Of a stretch of 33,495 bases of DNA, positions 18,201 through 25,808 are shown in pieces. The notes beneath the pieces were generated by a model. It saw only the letters and a list, made by a program, of their open reading frames with translations, ran no database searches and was not told where the DNA came from. The position numbers and the translations under genes were made by a program. The DNA is taken from positions 1 to 33,495 of the forward strand of contig CAMAVA010000015.1 in assembly GCA_945861515.1 (NCBI GenBank), written 5' to 3'. The stretch is from Brevundimonas vancanneytii. GTDB taxonomy: Bacteria; Pseudomonadota; Alphaproteobacteria; Caulobacterales; Caulobacteraceae. The stretch's first letter is position 1; each line of letters opens with the position of its first letter.

Positions 18201-18865
18201 CAGTATTTCGTGGCCAGGCCATAGGCGGAGGCGCCCAGCGGCTCCAGCACCGAGGTGATCTGCTCGAACTCCGGCTTGTCGGCGGCGATCCCGGCGATGA
18301 TCCAGAGGATGAGGAAGCCGATCACCCCGACATAGGTCCACATCAGCGACCGGGTGACCGTGGCAAGCGTGAAGAAGATGGCGCTGGTCAGCAGGATGTT
18401 GGGAACGGCAAAGACGAAATAGGCGCTGAGATAGGGCGCCGCCGTCAGCGGCCCCAGGGTCTCCGGATCGACCCAGGGCATGAAGCTGCCGACAAACATG
18501 GCCAGGGGCACGGCCAGGAAGGCCAGCAGGGCCGCCGCCAGGGCGCCCGTGAACCGGCCATAGAGATAGTCGAACCGCCTGATCCGGGTGGACAGGATCA
18601 TCGGGCCAAACCCGGTCTCGTCGTCCCGCACGATCACATTGGCCACGAAGGCCGTGGTGACGAACATGAAGAAGATGGACAGGATCAGATGGGTCTGGAC
18701 GATGGCGAAGGGCGAGTTCTTGTGGATGTTGCCACCGCCGCCGATGGAGATCTGATCGACCACCACCGACCCGAACGTCAGCAGGAAAAAGATGCCCGTC
18801 GCCACCCAGAAGACCGGGTTCTTGATCTGGTAGCGGAATTCGAAGCTTGCGATCTTGCCAAACAT
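15248..18865 (-). CDS. ABC-2 permease fused to M1-family metallopeptidase domain
   Basis: A 1205-residue two-part membrane protein. Residues 1 to about 570 form an ABC-2-type permease with many membrane segments, beginning MFGKIASFEFRYQIKNPVFW and including REREKKTHEIIDASPVPDW. After a further membrane helix near 580-600, the C-terminal half is an M1/gluzincin aminopeptidase-like domain. Its zinc motif HEIGH is at 943-947, with the downstream acidic segment SETLAQYSAL at 966-975. A later YHYRKGSLVMYRLADEIGE-like stretch (VHYRKGSLVMYRLADEIGE) fits the M1 tyrosine region. The peptidase part should lie in the periplasm. It starts 10 bp after the ABC ATPase stop, with a GAGGG ribosome-binding site, so the two make one transporter. 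The substrate is unknown. Confidence 0.9.
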   Translation of the reverse strand: MFGKIASFEFRYQIKNPVFWVATGIFFLLTFGSVVVDQISIGGGGNIHKNSPFAIVQTHLILSIFFMFVTTAFVANVIVRDDETGFGPMILSTRIRRFDYLYGRFTGALAAALLAFLAVPLAMFVGSFMPWVDPETLGPLTAAPYLSAYFVFAVPNILLTSAIFFTLATVTRSLMWTYVGVIGFLILWIIAGIAADKPEFEQITSVLEPLGASAYGLATKYWTATDRNTLVPPLSGILLMNRIFSLSLTGAILVLPILLFRFQSGALSGKRAKAALAPAEVVAAPPAVPAGGLARPRFDGSAAWAQLMARTRLDMGQVFGSPAYLVLLALGLFNAGGALWFATEQTGYGGVVYPLTRILIPPLLGSFSLIPVIIAIYYAGELVWREREKKTHEIIDASPVPDWAFVAPKTLAISLVLISTLLISVLAAVLIQLGKGFSDFDPVQWLVWYILPQTVDYVPLAVLAVFIQAVSPHKFVGWGLMVLYLITTLTFSNLGFDHILYNYGGVPNDGAFGTPLSDLNGLGKFWIGAWWARAYWSAFALVLLVLSYGLWRRGTETRLVPRLARLPRRFMGLAGVLMGVALLAFAGLGGFIFLNTNVWNTYRNGPDAEKWQADYEKTLIVQRRYDRIPQPKILSMKLDIDIRPEQPGFETRGSYVMVNPTAAPLKEIHVRFDRDLKVKGLSIEGARPRETLENFNYRIFTFDTPMAPGETRTMSFITERSQRGFRNRGNEIRVVDNGTFVDSSEFTPSLGIWPGFGLQDRAKRRKYGLNPDQPMAPLGDVASRQFNYLRHDADFMSSDITVTTVADQTPVAPGRKVSDVTSNGRRTARYVTQAPVMPFFSVQSARYEVARETWKGLNLEVYHHAGHPWNIDRMTKAMKASIDYYQQNFSPYQFDHVRFLEFPGYADFAQAFAGTMPWSENLFFISDYSDPEKIDMVTYVGAHEIGHQWWAHQVVGADQEGVTLMSETLAQYSALMVMKRMYGEDQIRKFLKFELNSYLRARGGQPLEERPLNRVEPSQGYVHYRKGSLVMYRLADEIGEAAVNRALRRFLKDHAFKGAPYPIASDLIACFRAEAPADKQALITDLFEKITLYDLKTRSAVVKARPDGRFDVTLTIDAKKLYADGKGKETAAPLDEALEVGIFTAQPGKKDFTRASILALEKRPVRSGVQTVTVTVARRPAWVGVDPYNMLIDRNSDDNLFKVGG

Positions 18866-18875
18866 CAGTCGGCCC

Positions 18876-19754
18876 TCACGCCGCAGCGCGGCTGGTGCGC
18901 AGGGTCGAGAGATAGACGTCTTCCAGTCCGCCCTCGACGGGCATGAATCCGTCGCCCGGATCGCTGTCGGCTTCGATATGGACCACGGTCCGGCCGGTGA
19001 ACAGCCGGTTCGAAATGACGTTGTAGCGGTCGCGAACAGCCTCCAGTTCGCTCTTGTCGATGATCTTTTTCCAGATCCGGCCCTTCAGGCCTTCGACCAG
19101 GGCCATGGGGGCGCCCTGCTTGACGATCCGGCCATCACAGATGATCGCCATGGCGGGGCACAGGTCGTAGACGTCCTCGACGATATGGGTCGAGAGGATG
19201 ACCACCACATTCTCGCCGATCTCGGCCAGCAGGTTCAGGAAGCGGTTGCGTTCCTCGGGGTCGAGCCCAGCGGTCGGCTCATCGACAATGATCAGGGCCG
19301 GATCGCCGATCAGGGCCTGGGCAATGCCGAACCTCTGGCGCATGCCGCCCGAAAACCCGGCCAGGGCCCGCTTGCGCACGGCCCAGAGGTTGGTCTGGTT
19401 GAGCAGATATTCGACGGTCTCGCGGCGCTCCTTGGCGTTCGCAATACCCTTCAGCACCGCCATGTGGTCGAGCATGTCGTAGGCCGAGACCCGGGGATAG
19501 ACGCCGAAATCCTGCGGCAGATAGCCCAGAACCCGGCGCAAGGCCTCGGGGTCCTTCAGCACATCGATATCGCCAAACCGCACATGGCCGGCCGTGGGCG
19601 CCTGCAGGGTGGCCACGGTGCGCATGAAGGTCGACTTGCCGGCGCCATTGGGCCCGAGAAGGCCGAACATGCCCTTGGGCACAATCAGGCTGACATCGTT
19701 CAGGGCCTTGGCCCCGTTGGGATAGACGTGCGTCAGGCTCTCGACGATCAGCAT
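18876..19754 (-). CDS. ABC transporter ATP-binding protein (partner of the permease-peptidase)
   Basis: A 292-residue ABC ATPase. Walker A (GPNGAGKST) is at residues 34-42, the Q-loop is in GYLPQDFGVYP, the signature is FSGGMRQR, Walker B is LIIVDEPTAGLDPEE, and the H-loop is in ILSTHIVEDV. The GMFGLLGPNGAGKST and LPQDFGVYPRV wording is typical of ATPases paired with ABC-2 permease/M1 peptidase fusions in Bacteroidetes and Proteobacteria. About 80 C-terminal residues follow the nucleotide-binding domain. An AGGGAC ribosome-binding site precedes the ATG at 19754. It is the first gene of a two-gene operon and is divergent from fitA. Confidence 0.92.
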   Translation of the reverse strand: MLIVESLTHVYPNGAKALNDVSLIVPKGMFGLLGPNGAGKSTFMRTVATLQAPTAGHVRFGDIDVLKDPEALRRVLGYLPQDFGVYPRVSAYDMLDHMAVLKGIANAKERRETVEYLLNQTNLWAVRKRALAGFSGGMRQRFGIAQALIGDPALIIVDEPTAGLDPEERNRFLNLLAEIGENVVVILSTHIVEDVYDLCPAMAIICDGRIVKQGAPMALVEGLKGRIWKKIIDKSELEAVRDRYNVISNRLFTGRTVVHIEADSDPGDGFMPVEGGLEDVYLSTLRTSRAAA

Positions 19755-19914
19755 GGCTGCGCGGGTCCCTCTTTCAGATTGACCAGAGAGCCCCCCGGCT
19801 CCCGTTCCTCAAGCGAAAACCATGGCGGCGCATGGGGACAGGAGCAAGTGAAACTCCTGTAAGGGGCAGGGGGCGGGGACGGCGGCGCGAGCGCGGAAAG
19901 GTGAATTGGGCCCT

Positions 19915-19942
19915 TTGACGGCATTGATTGCAATGCTGTCAC
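19915..19942 (+). promoter_or_regulatory. candidate fitAB promoter with internal operator palindrome
   Basis: TTGACGG at 19915-19921 matches the Caulobacter housekeeping -35 (TTGACGS). After 13 bp, GCTGTCAC at 19935-19942 partly matches its -10 (GCTANAWC). A perfect inverted repeat, GCATTG-ATTG-CAATGC (19921-19936), fills the space between the two boxes, about 40 bp before the fitA start. Ribbon-helix-helix antitoxins usually bind such repeats to repress their own operon. The repeat is seen directly; promoter and operator roles are inferred. Confidence 0.5.
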
Positions 19943-19977
19943 TGCGGTACTCTGCCCCGGCCTCGACGGGAGACAGC

Positions 19978-20238
19978 ATGGTCAACCTGACAATCCGGAA
20001 TCTGGACGAAGACACCAAGGCCCGTCTCCGCATCCGGGCGGCCGTACAGGGTCACTCCATGGAGGAAGAGGCCCGCGCCATTCTCCGGCGCGCGGTCGGC
20101 GGCGTGAACGGCCAGCAACTCTGGGCGCTATCGCGCGAGCTTTTTGCGGGAGATCAGGGTGTTTCGCTGCAACTGCCGGAGCGTGGCCCGGATAGATCAG
20201 GGCCAGACTTCGGTCCCGAGGATGAGGGGGTCAGGTGA
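19978..20238 (+). CDS. ribbon-helix-helix antitoxin, FitA/VapB type
   Basis: An 86-residue protein with an N-terminal ribbon-helix-helix domain: MVNLTIRNLDEDTKARLRIRA, then AVQGHSMEEEARAILRRAV. This is the FitA-type DNA-binding fold, with the exposed strand VNLTIRN. The remaining 40 residues (LWALSRELFAG and beyond) are the expected toxin-neutralising tail. The ATG at 19978 has GGGAGA 6 bp upstream; the open frame further upstream is not RHH-like. Its stop overlaps the toxin start as GTGA, typical of a coupled antitoxin-toxin operon. It is expected to repress its own promoter with the toxin. Confidence 0.9.
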   Translation: MVNLTIRNLDEDTKARLRIRAAVQGHSMEEEARAILRRAVGGVNGQQLWALSRELFAGDQGVSLQLPERGPDRSGPDFGPEDEGVR

Positions 20239-20648
20239 TCGTTCTCGATACCAATGTGGTTTCGGAACTGATGAAGGTGGAGCCGGATCTGCGGGTCCGG
20301 AATTGGCTGATTGGCTTGGGAAATCACCCCCTCGCCACGACCACGGTGACCTTTGCCGAAATCACCTATGGCCTGACGCGGCTGCCTGAAGGTCGTCGTC
20401 GAACCGATCTGGAAGGCCGTTTCGAGATTTTTGCCCGCGCTATGACCATTCTGCCTCTGGACGAAGCCGCGGGCCGGTTGGCGGGACGATTTCGCGCCTT
20501 GCGAGAAGCTGAAGGTCTGGCTGCCCAACCTTCGGACATGATGATCGCCGCCATAGCCTCCCGGGCTGGCTCCCTGCTCGCCACCCGCAACCTGCGGGAT
20601 TTTGCAGGGCTGCCCCTGGAGACTGATGATCCGTGGCTTTCGCAATGA
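20235..20648 (+). CDS. PIN-domain ribonuclease toxin, FitB/VapC type
   Basis: A 137-residue PIN-domain endoribonuclease. The acidic metal-binding residues are in MIVLDTNVVSELMK (D5), VTFAEITYGL (Glu near 41) and AQPSDMMIAAIA (Asp near 100), with a final ATRNLRDF segment. Wording such as VVSELMK and NLRDFAGL is FitB-like. Family members cleave tRNA or other RNA, or regulate traversal and growth in Neisseria. The start is GTG at 20235, overlapping the antitoxin stop. The active-site residues look intact, so the toxin is probably functional. GC content is somewhat lower than in neighbouring genes, consistent with lateral gain. Confidence 0.92.
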   Translation: MIVLDTNVVSELMKVEPDLRVRNWLIGLGNHPLATTTVTFAEITYGLTRLPEGRRRTDLEGRFEIFARAMTILPLDEAAGRLAGRFRALREAEGLAAQPSDMMIAAIASRAGSLLATRNLRDFAGLPLETDDPWLSQ

Positions 20649-20784
20649 CGCGACCAACGCGATCGATCAGAGGCTCACGCCTTTGGAATCCTGCTCGGCT
20701 CTGTCGAACGCCCCCCTAAAGGATACCGAAACGCTTCCCCTGTAGAGACTGAAGAACCTTCCCTGGTCATCCGGCGCCCTTCCG

Positions 20785-21876
20785 TTGCAGATCGAGATTC
20801 TCAAGCCCGCTGATCTGACGCCGGCCCGGGTGGCGCGGTGGTCGGGGCTGCAGGCGGCCCGGCCGGAGCTGGCCTCGCCGTTTCTGTCGCCGCACTGGGC
20901 CCTGGCTGTGGCGCAGGCCCAGGGGCGGCGGTCTCTGGTCAAGGTGGCGGTGCTGCGGGACGGGGCCGGCGAGGCGGCCCGGGATATCGGCTTCATGGCC
21001 TTCAAGGCCGGGAGCCTGACGGCCATGCCGTCAGGCGCGCCCATGTGCGATTATCAGGCCCTGGTGTCGGAACCGGACCTGGCCTTCGATCCCGTCGATC
21101 TGGTCCGGGCCCTGGGGGTCGGGCGGTTCGATTTCTGCCACATGCTGGCGGGCCAGACCGCCTTCCTGCCCCATGCCCGGGGCGACCAGCCCGCCTACAG
21201 CATCGACATGCCGGAGGGCTACGAGCCCTATGCCCTCGCGCGGCGGGCGGCGGGGGTCACGGCCCTCAAGGACATCGACAAGAAGCGTCGCAAGATCGAG
21301 CGTGAACTGGCGGCCCCGGTGTTCGAGGCCTTTTCCGCCGATCGATCGGCCTTCGACCAGCTGCTGTCCTGGAAAAGCGAGCAATGGAAGGCCACCGGCC
21401 AGACCGATGTCCTGGCCACGGCCTGGACCCGGCGACTGGTCGAGGCCCTGTATGACCGCCGGGAGCCCGAGTTTGGCGGGGTGCTGTTCACCCTGCGGGT
21501 CGATGGCAAGCTGGCCGCCGCCCAGTTCAATCTGCGGGGCGCCACGGCCATCAACAGCTGGCTGATCGGCCATGATCCGCAGTTCGAGCGCTGGTCGCCG
21601 GGCATGATCCTGTTCCAGGACATCCTGCGCTGGATGGACGGCCAGCCCTGGCGGCGGCTGGACCTGGGGGCCGGGGACTACCGGTTCAAGCGGGAACTGG
21701 CCAACCGGATCGTGCCCGTGTCTCACGGTTTCGTCGGCGCGCCCTCGCCGGCCGCCCTGGTGCGGGGCGCAGCCTATGGCGTGCGGCAGGCGGCCGAGGC
21801 CCTGCCGCTGGGGCCGGTCTCGGAACTGCCCGGCAAGGCCATGCGGCGGCTTGACCTGATCCGTGGATTGCGTTGA
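20785..21876 (+). CDS. CelD/BcsL-type GNAT acyltransferase, HfsK-like candidate
   Basis: A 363-residue GNAT-fold protein of the CelD/FemAB-like acyltransferase group. The N-terminus is MQIEILKPADLTPARVARWSGLQ. Next comes ASPFLSPHWALAVAQA, then the KKRRKIERELAAPVFEAF region. The C-terminal acyltransferase core is GVLFTLRVDGKLAAAQFNLRG and WSPGMILFQDILRWMDGQPWRRLDLGAGDYRFKRELAN. The last motif is diagnostic of this family. Members modify exopolysaccharides; in Caulobacter the related HfsK acts in holdfast maturation. The identity with HfsK is a guess. The start appears to be TTG at 20785, since the conserved N-terminus begins right there and no in-frame ATG or GTG lies near. It is 136 bp after the toxin gene. 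Confidence 0.82.
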   Translation: MQIEILKPADLTPARVARWSGLQAARPELASPFLSPHWALAVAQAQGRRSLVKVAVLRDGAGEAARDIGFMAFKAGSLTAMPSGAPMCDYQALVSEPDLAFDPVDLVRALGVGRFDFCHMLAGQTAFLPHARGDQPAYSIDMPEGYEPYALARRAAGVTALKDIDKKRRKIERELAAPVFEAFSADRSAFDQLLSWKSEQWKATGQTDVLATAWTRRLVEALYDRREPEFGGVLFTLRVDGKLAAAQFNLRGATAINSWLIGHDPQFERWSPGMILFQDILRWMDGQPWRRLDLGAGDYRFKRELANRIVPVSHGFVGAPSPAALVRGAAYGVRQAAEALPLGPVSELPGKAMRRLDLIRGLR

Positions 21877-21909
21877 AGCCACGCAGCTTTTGCGTCACAA
21901 GCCGGTGCC

Positions 21910-23112
21910 ATGACCCTTTCCCTCGACGATATCCGCGCCGCCGCCGGTCGGCTGGCCGGCCATATCGAGCGCACGCCCTGTCGCTATTCCCGCACCCTGT
22001 CCGACATCACCGGGGCCAAGGTCTGGGTGAAGTTCGAGAACCTGCAGTTCACCGCCGCCTACAAGGAGCGGGGCGCCCTCAACAAACTGATGCTGATGAG
22101 CGAGGCCGACCGCGCCCGCGGCGTGATCGCCGCCAGCGCCGGCAACCATGCCCAGGGCCTGGCCTATCACGCCACCCGGCTGGGCATTCCCTCGACCATC
22201 GTCATGCCGCGCGGCACGCCTTTCGTGAAGGTCGAGCATACCCGCAACCACGGGGCCAATGTGGTGATCGAGGGCGACAGCTATGACGAAGCCTACGCCT
22301 TCGCCATGCTGCTGAAGGAAGAGCGGAGCCTGACCTTCGTCCATCCCTTTGACGACCTGGAGGTCATGGCCGGCCAGGGCACCATCGCCCTGGAAATGCT
22401 GGAGGATGTGCCGGACCTGGAGATCCTGCCGGTGCCGATCGGCGGCGGCGGGCTGATCAGCGGCGTGGCCACGGCCGCCAAGGCCCTGAAACCCGATATC
22501 CGGATCATCGGCTGCGAGCCGGCCATGTATCCCTCCTTCACCGCCAAGATGCGCGGCATGACCGGTCAGTCCGGCGGCCAGACCATTGCCGAAGGCATTG
22601 CCGTCAAGCAGGTGGGCGAACTGACCTATTCGGTGGCCCGGCCCCTGGTCGAGGACGTGCTCCTTCTGGAAGAGCCCTATATCGAGCGGGCCATCGCCCT
22701 CTATTGCAATGTCGAGAAGACCGTGGCCGAGGGGGCGGGCGCCGCCTCCCTGGCGGCCCTGCTGGCCTATCCCGAGCGGTTCCGGGGCAAGAAGTGCGGC
22801 CTGATCCTCTGTGGCGGCAATATCGACACAAGGCTGCTGGCCAGCGTCCTGACCCGGGAGCTGGTCCGGGCCCAGCGGCTGGTTTCCCTGCGCATCGTCG
22901 GCGACGACCGGCCGGGCCTGCTGGCCACGGTTTCGCGGGTGATCGGCGAGATGGGCGGCAACATCATCGAGGTGGCCCATAACCGCCTGGCCCTGGACGT
23001 GCCGGCCAAGGGCGCCGAATTCGACATCATGATCGAGACCCGCGACGCCCAGCACACTCAGGAAATCATGGACGTGCTGCGCGAGGAGGGCTATCCGCCC
23101 AGGGCCGTCTGA
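21910..23112 (+). CDS. ilvA: threonine ammonia-lyase with C-terminal ACT domain
   Basis: A 400-residue PLP enzyme that deaminates threonine to 2-oxobutanoate, the first step to isoleucine. The PLP lysine is Lys52 in TAAYKERGALN. ASAGNHAQGLAYHA and the phosphate-binding glycine loop PIGGGGLISG (near 179-188) follow. The C-terminal ACT domain (about 325-400) has LVSLRIVGDDRPGLLATVSRVIGEMGGNIIEVAHNR. The single ACT and 400-residue length match the TdcB/IlvA short form common in alphaproteobacteria, not the two-ACT 510-residue E. coli IlvA. The ACT domain suggests amino-acid feedback control. No strong ribosome-binding site is visible. The next gene follows after 10 bp. Confidence 0.93.
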   Translation: MTLSLDDIRAAAGRLAGHIERTPCRYSRTLSDITGAKVWVKFENLQFTAAYKERGALNKLMLMSEADRARGVIAASAGNHAQGLAYHATRLGIPSTIVMPRGTPFVKVEHTRNHGANVVIEGDSYDEAYAFAMLLKEERSLTFVHPFDDLEVMAGQGTIALEMLEDVPDLEILPVPIGGGGLISGVATAAKALKPDIRIIGCEPAMYPSFTAKMRGMTGQSGGQTIAEGIAVKQVGELTYSVARPLVEDVLLLEEPYIERAIALYCNVEKTVAEGAGAASLAALLAYPERFRGKKCGLILCGGNIDTRLLASVLTRELVRAQRLVSLRIVGDDRPGLLATVSRVIGEMGGNIIEVAHNRLALDVPAKGAEFDIMIETRDAQHTQEIMDVLREEGYPPRAV

Positions 23113-23122
23113 GGAGACCTCC

Positions 23123-23620
23123 ATGCGCCGCTTTCTGATGCCCGCCCTCGCCGCCCTTGCCGCCCTCAGCCTGGCGGCCTGTGATGGCGGACGCGCCGCC
23201 CAGGAAAACCAGAAGGACGGCGAGGCCTTCCTGGAGACCAATGCCACGGCCCAGGGGGTCAAGGTGCTGCCCAGCGGCGTCCAGTACCGGATCGAGCGGT
23301 CGGGACCGGCCTCGGGCCTCAAGCCCCGGCGCGACGATGAACTGAAAGTTCATTACGAGGGCAAGCTGCTGTCCGGCCAGGTGTTCGACAGCAGCTATGA
23401 GCGGGGCGCCCCGACGGTCATGCCCCTGCGCAACCTGATCAAGGCCTGGATGGATGTCCTGCCCATGATGCGCCCGGGCGACGTCTGGACCCTCTATGTC
23501 CCGCCGGAACAGGGCTATGGCAAGGAAGGCCAGGGGACCATCCCGCCGAACGCCGTGCTGATCTTCCGGATCGAACTGATCGGCGTGCTGCCGTCCGGGG
23601 CCAACAACCGGCTGGGCTGA
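23123..23620 (+). CDS. FKBP-type peptidyl-prolyl isomerase lipoprotein
   Basis: A 165-residue lipoprotein with a hydrophobic signal and lipobox LAAC (Cys20), so it is membrane-anchored on the periplasmic side. The FKBP domain runs from about residue 55 to 158: VQYRIERSGPASG, KVHYEGKLLSGQVFDSSYERG, then GDVWTLYVPPEQGYGKEGQGTIPPNAVLIFRIELIGV. The Tyr/Asp/Phe pocket residues of the family are present in these segments. It accelerates cis-trans proline isomerisation in envelope proteins. An AGGAGA ribosome-binding site precedes the ATG, 10 bp after ilvA, so the two are probably co-transcribed. Confidence 0.93.
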   Translation: MRRFLMPALAALAALSLAACDGGRAAQENQKDGEAFLETNATAQGVKVLPSGVQYRIERSGPASGLKPRRDDELKVHYEGKLLSGQVFDSSYERGAPTVMPLRNLIKAWMDVLPMMRPGDVWTLYVPPEQGYGKEGQGTIPPNAVLIFRIELIGVLPSGANNRLG

Positions 23621-23641
23621 CGATCAGGCTCAGGGCGGCCG

Positions 23642-24499
23642 TCAGTCGGTAAAGACCACCGTCTTCAGGCCGTTCAGCAGCACCCGGTCCTCCAGCCGCC
23701 AGCGCAGGGCCCGGGCCAGGACCCGGCGCTCGATATCCCGCCCCTTGCGGACCAGGTCCTCGGGCGTGTCGCGATGGCTGATCCGCTCGACGTCCTGTTC
23801 GATGATCGGCCCTTCGTCCAGGTCGCCGGTCACATAGTGGGCGCTGGCCCCGATGACCTTCACCCCCCGGGCATGGGCCTGGTGATAGGGCTTGGCGCCC
23901 TTGAAGCCCGGCAGGAAGCTATGGTGGATATTGATGCAGCGGCCTTCCAGCCTGGCCGCCAGCCCGTCCGACAGGATCTGCATGTAGCGGGCCAGGACGA
24001 CGATGTCGGTCCGGGTCTCGTTGATCAGGGACCAGAGCTGGGCCTCCTGGTCCATCTTGGTGGCCTTGGTCACCGGGAGATGGTGGAAATCCAGGTCCGA
24101 GAGATCGACATGGGTGAAGTTGGAGGCGTCGTGGTTGGACACCACGGCGCTGATGTCCATGGCCAGTTCATCGATCCGCCAGCGGTAGAGCAGGTCCGCC
24201 AGGCAGTGGTCGGTGCGGCTGGTCAGGATCATCACCCGGTAGCGATCCTGGCGGCTGCGCAGGGTCCAGCGCATGGAAAAGGACTCGGCCAGCGGCGCAA
24301 ACGCGCTCTTCAGGTCCTCCAGGATCATCGCGCCGGGATCAATGACCACCCGCATGAAGAAGGCGCCGGTCTCGGCGTCGTCATACTGCTGGGCGTCCAG
24401 GATGTTGCAGTCGCGGTCGGCGAGAAAGGTCGAGACCGCAGCCACGATTCCGCGGCGGTCGGGACAGGCGAGGGTCAGGGTCAGGGACGTCTTGGACAT
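23642..24499 (-). CDS. purU: formyltetrahydrofolate deformylase
   Basis: A 285-residue enzyme that hydrolyses 10-formyl-THF to THF and formate, balancing the one-carbon pool and supplying formate for PurT. The N-terminal ACT domain (about 5-80) begins [20 protein letters not shown]. The formyltransferase-like domain is about 88-270, with [50 protein letters not shown] and the conserved [12 protein letters not shown]. The Asn/His/Asp triad of this fold is in those segments. I chose the ATG at 24497-24499; the frame continues 18 codons upstream, but the family begins here. It is convergent with the FKBP gene and divergent from argE, with 130 bp between starts and no clear operator there. Confidence 0.94.
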   Translation of the reverse strand: MSKTSLTLTLACPDRRGIVAAVSTFLADRDCNILDAQQYDDAETGAFFMRVVIDPGAMILEDLKSAFAPLAESFSMRWTLRSRQDRYRVMILTSRTDHCLADLLYRWRIDELAMDISAVVSNHDASNFTHVDLSDLDFHHLPVTKATKMDQEAQLWSLINETRTDIVVLARYMQILSDGLAARLEGRCINIHHSFLPGFKGAKPYHQAHARGVKVIGASAHYVTGDLDEGPIIEQDVERISHRDTPEDLVRKGRDIERRVLARALRWRLEDRVLLNGLKTVVFTD

Positions 24500-24629
24500 G
24501 GGGTCAGGCGGGTAGCGTTCGCGGCAGGCCGAGGCAAGCGACGAAAACTGCATCGGGCCATGAGCTTTCCGGACTGGGTCAGGCCTGGGCGCCCTGTCGC
24601 GGCGGCGCGGTCATGCTAGGTCTTGGGCC

Positions 24630-25808
24630 ATGACCTCCGAAACGCTTCATGACCGCGCCCTGGCCATCCTGGCCCGCCTGGTGGCCTTTGACACCACATC
24701 CCGCCTGTCCAACCTGACCCTGATCGAGTGGGTCGAGGCCTATCTGGCCAGCCACGGCGTCGAGAGCCGCCGGGTCGCTAATGCCGACCTGACCAAGGCC
24801 AATCTGATGGCCCGGATCGGTCCGGCAGCCGAGGGCGGGGTGATCCTGTCTGGCCATACCGATGTGGTGCCGGTGGATGGCCAGCCCTGGACCAGCGATC
24901 CCTTCACCCTGACAGAGCGGGACGGGAAACTGTTTGGCCGGGGCTCGGCGGACATGAAGGGCTTCATCGCCCTGGCCCTGGCGGCCGTGCCGGACCTGGC
25001 GGCCGCGCCGCTCCAACGGCCGGCCTGGCTGGCCCTGTCCTATGACGAGGAGATCGGCTGCCTCGGCGCCCCGGCCATGATCGAGGCCTTTGGCGCGGTT
25101 TCGCCCCGCCCGGCCCTGGCCATTGTCGGCGAGCCCACCGGCATGGAGGTGGTCGGCGCCCACAAGGGGATCCTGTCGGTGCGGGTCCAGGTCCTGGGGC
25201 GCGAGGCCCATTCCAGCCAGACCCATCTGGGGGTCTCGGCCAACATGGCGGCCCTGTCGCTGATGGCTGACCTGACGGCTCTGGCGGGCCGACTGATCGC
25301 CGAGGCCGATCCCGCCTCGCCCTTCCTGCCCGCCCACGCCACCCTGACCATCGGGGTGATCCAGGGCGGCACCGCCATCAATATTCTGGCCCGGGAATGT
25401 GTCTTCGGCTTTGACCTGCGCTGCCCGCCCAGCCTCGACCCCCACGCCCTGCTGGCGCCCTTTTTCGAGCGCTGCCGGGCCATGGACGCCGAGCTGGCGG
25501 CCCGGGCCCCCGGCGCCGGGGTGACGTTCGAGATCCTGGGCGATGTGCCGGCCCTGGCCCTGGAACCGGGCGGCCCGGCCGAGGCCCTGGCCCGCCGTCT
25601 GGCCGGCGACAATGGACCTTTAAGGGCCGTTCCCTATGCCGCCGAGGCCGGACAGTTCCAGCAGGGCGGCTTTCCGGTGGTCCTCTGCGGCCCCGGCTGG
25701 ATCGACCAGGCCCACCAGCCCGATGAGTTTATCGAGATCGCCCAGATGCGACGCGGCGCGGCCTTCATGACCCGGCTGGTGGAGGCGTTGCAGTCTCCGG
25801 TGGCCTAG
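24630..25808 (+). CDS. argE: acetylornithine deacetylase
   Basis: A 392-residue M20-family zinc hydrolase that removes the acetyl group from N-acetylornithine in arginine synthesis. The metal ligands are in LSGHTDVVPVDGQPW, GRGSADMKGFIAL, YDEEIGCLGAP (the catalytic Glu pair) and VGEPTGMEVVGAHKG. The dimerisation lid domain includes GREAHSSQTHLGVSANM, and the final ligand segment is CGPGWIDQAHQPDEFIEI. The His and Asp of the last two segments and GTAINILARECVF match ArgE rather than DapE. The ATG at 24630 is chosen from family length. Succinyl-diaminopimelate desuccinylase is a less likely alternative. Confidence 0.92.
   Translation: MTSETLHDRALAILARLVAFDTTSRLSNLTLIEWVEAYLASHGVESRRVANADLTKANLMARIGPAAEGGVILSGHTDVVPVDGQPWTSDPFTLTERDGKLFGRGSADMKGFIALALAAVPDLAAAPLQRPAWLALSYDEEIGCLGAPAMIEAFGAVSPRPALAIVGEPTGMEVVGAHKGILSVRVQVLGREAHSSQTHLGVSANMAALSLMADLTALAGRLIAEADPASPFLPAHATLTIGVIQGGTAINILARECVFGFDLRCPPSLDPHALLAPFFERCRAMDAELAARAPGAGVTFEILGDVPALALEPGGPAEALARRLAGDNGPLRAVPYAAEAGQFQQGGFPVVLCGPGWIDQAHQPDEFIEIAQMRRGAAFMTRLVEALQSPVA

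Noticed and set aside
17372-18946. 524-codon plus-strand frame rich in Gln, Asp and Gly
   Set aside because: Antisense to the ABC permease gene. Its low-complexity composition is typical of the reverse frame of GC-rich membrane-protein genes.
19755-19914. Regulatory RNA or small gene in the ABC ATPase-fitA gap
   Set aside because: The sequence shows G-rich runs but no stable stem set, start with ribosome-binding site, or conserved motif that I can defend.
21895-23322. 475-codon minus-strand frame opposite ilvA
   Set aside because: Antisense shadow rich in Gly, His, Gln and Ala. ilvA has full PLP-enzyme motifs in the other direction.
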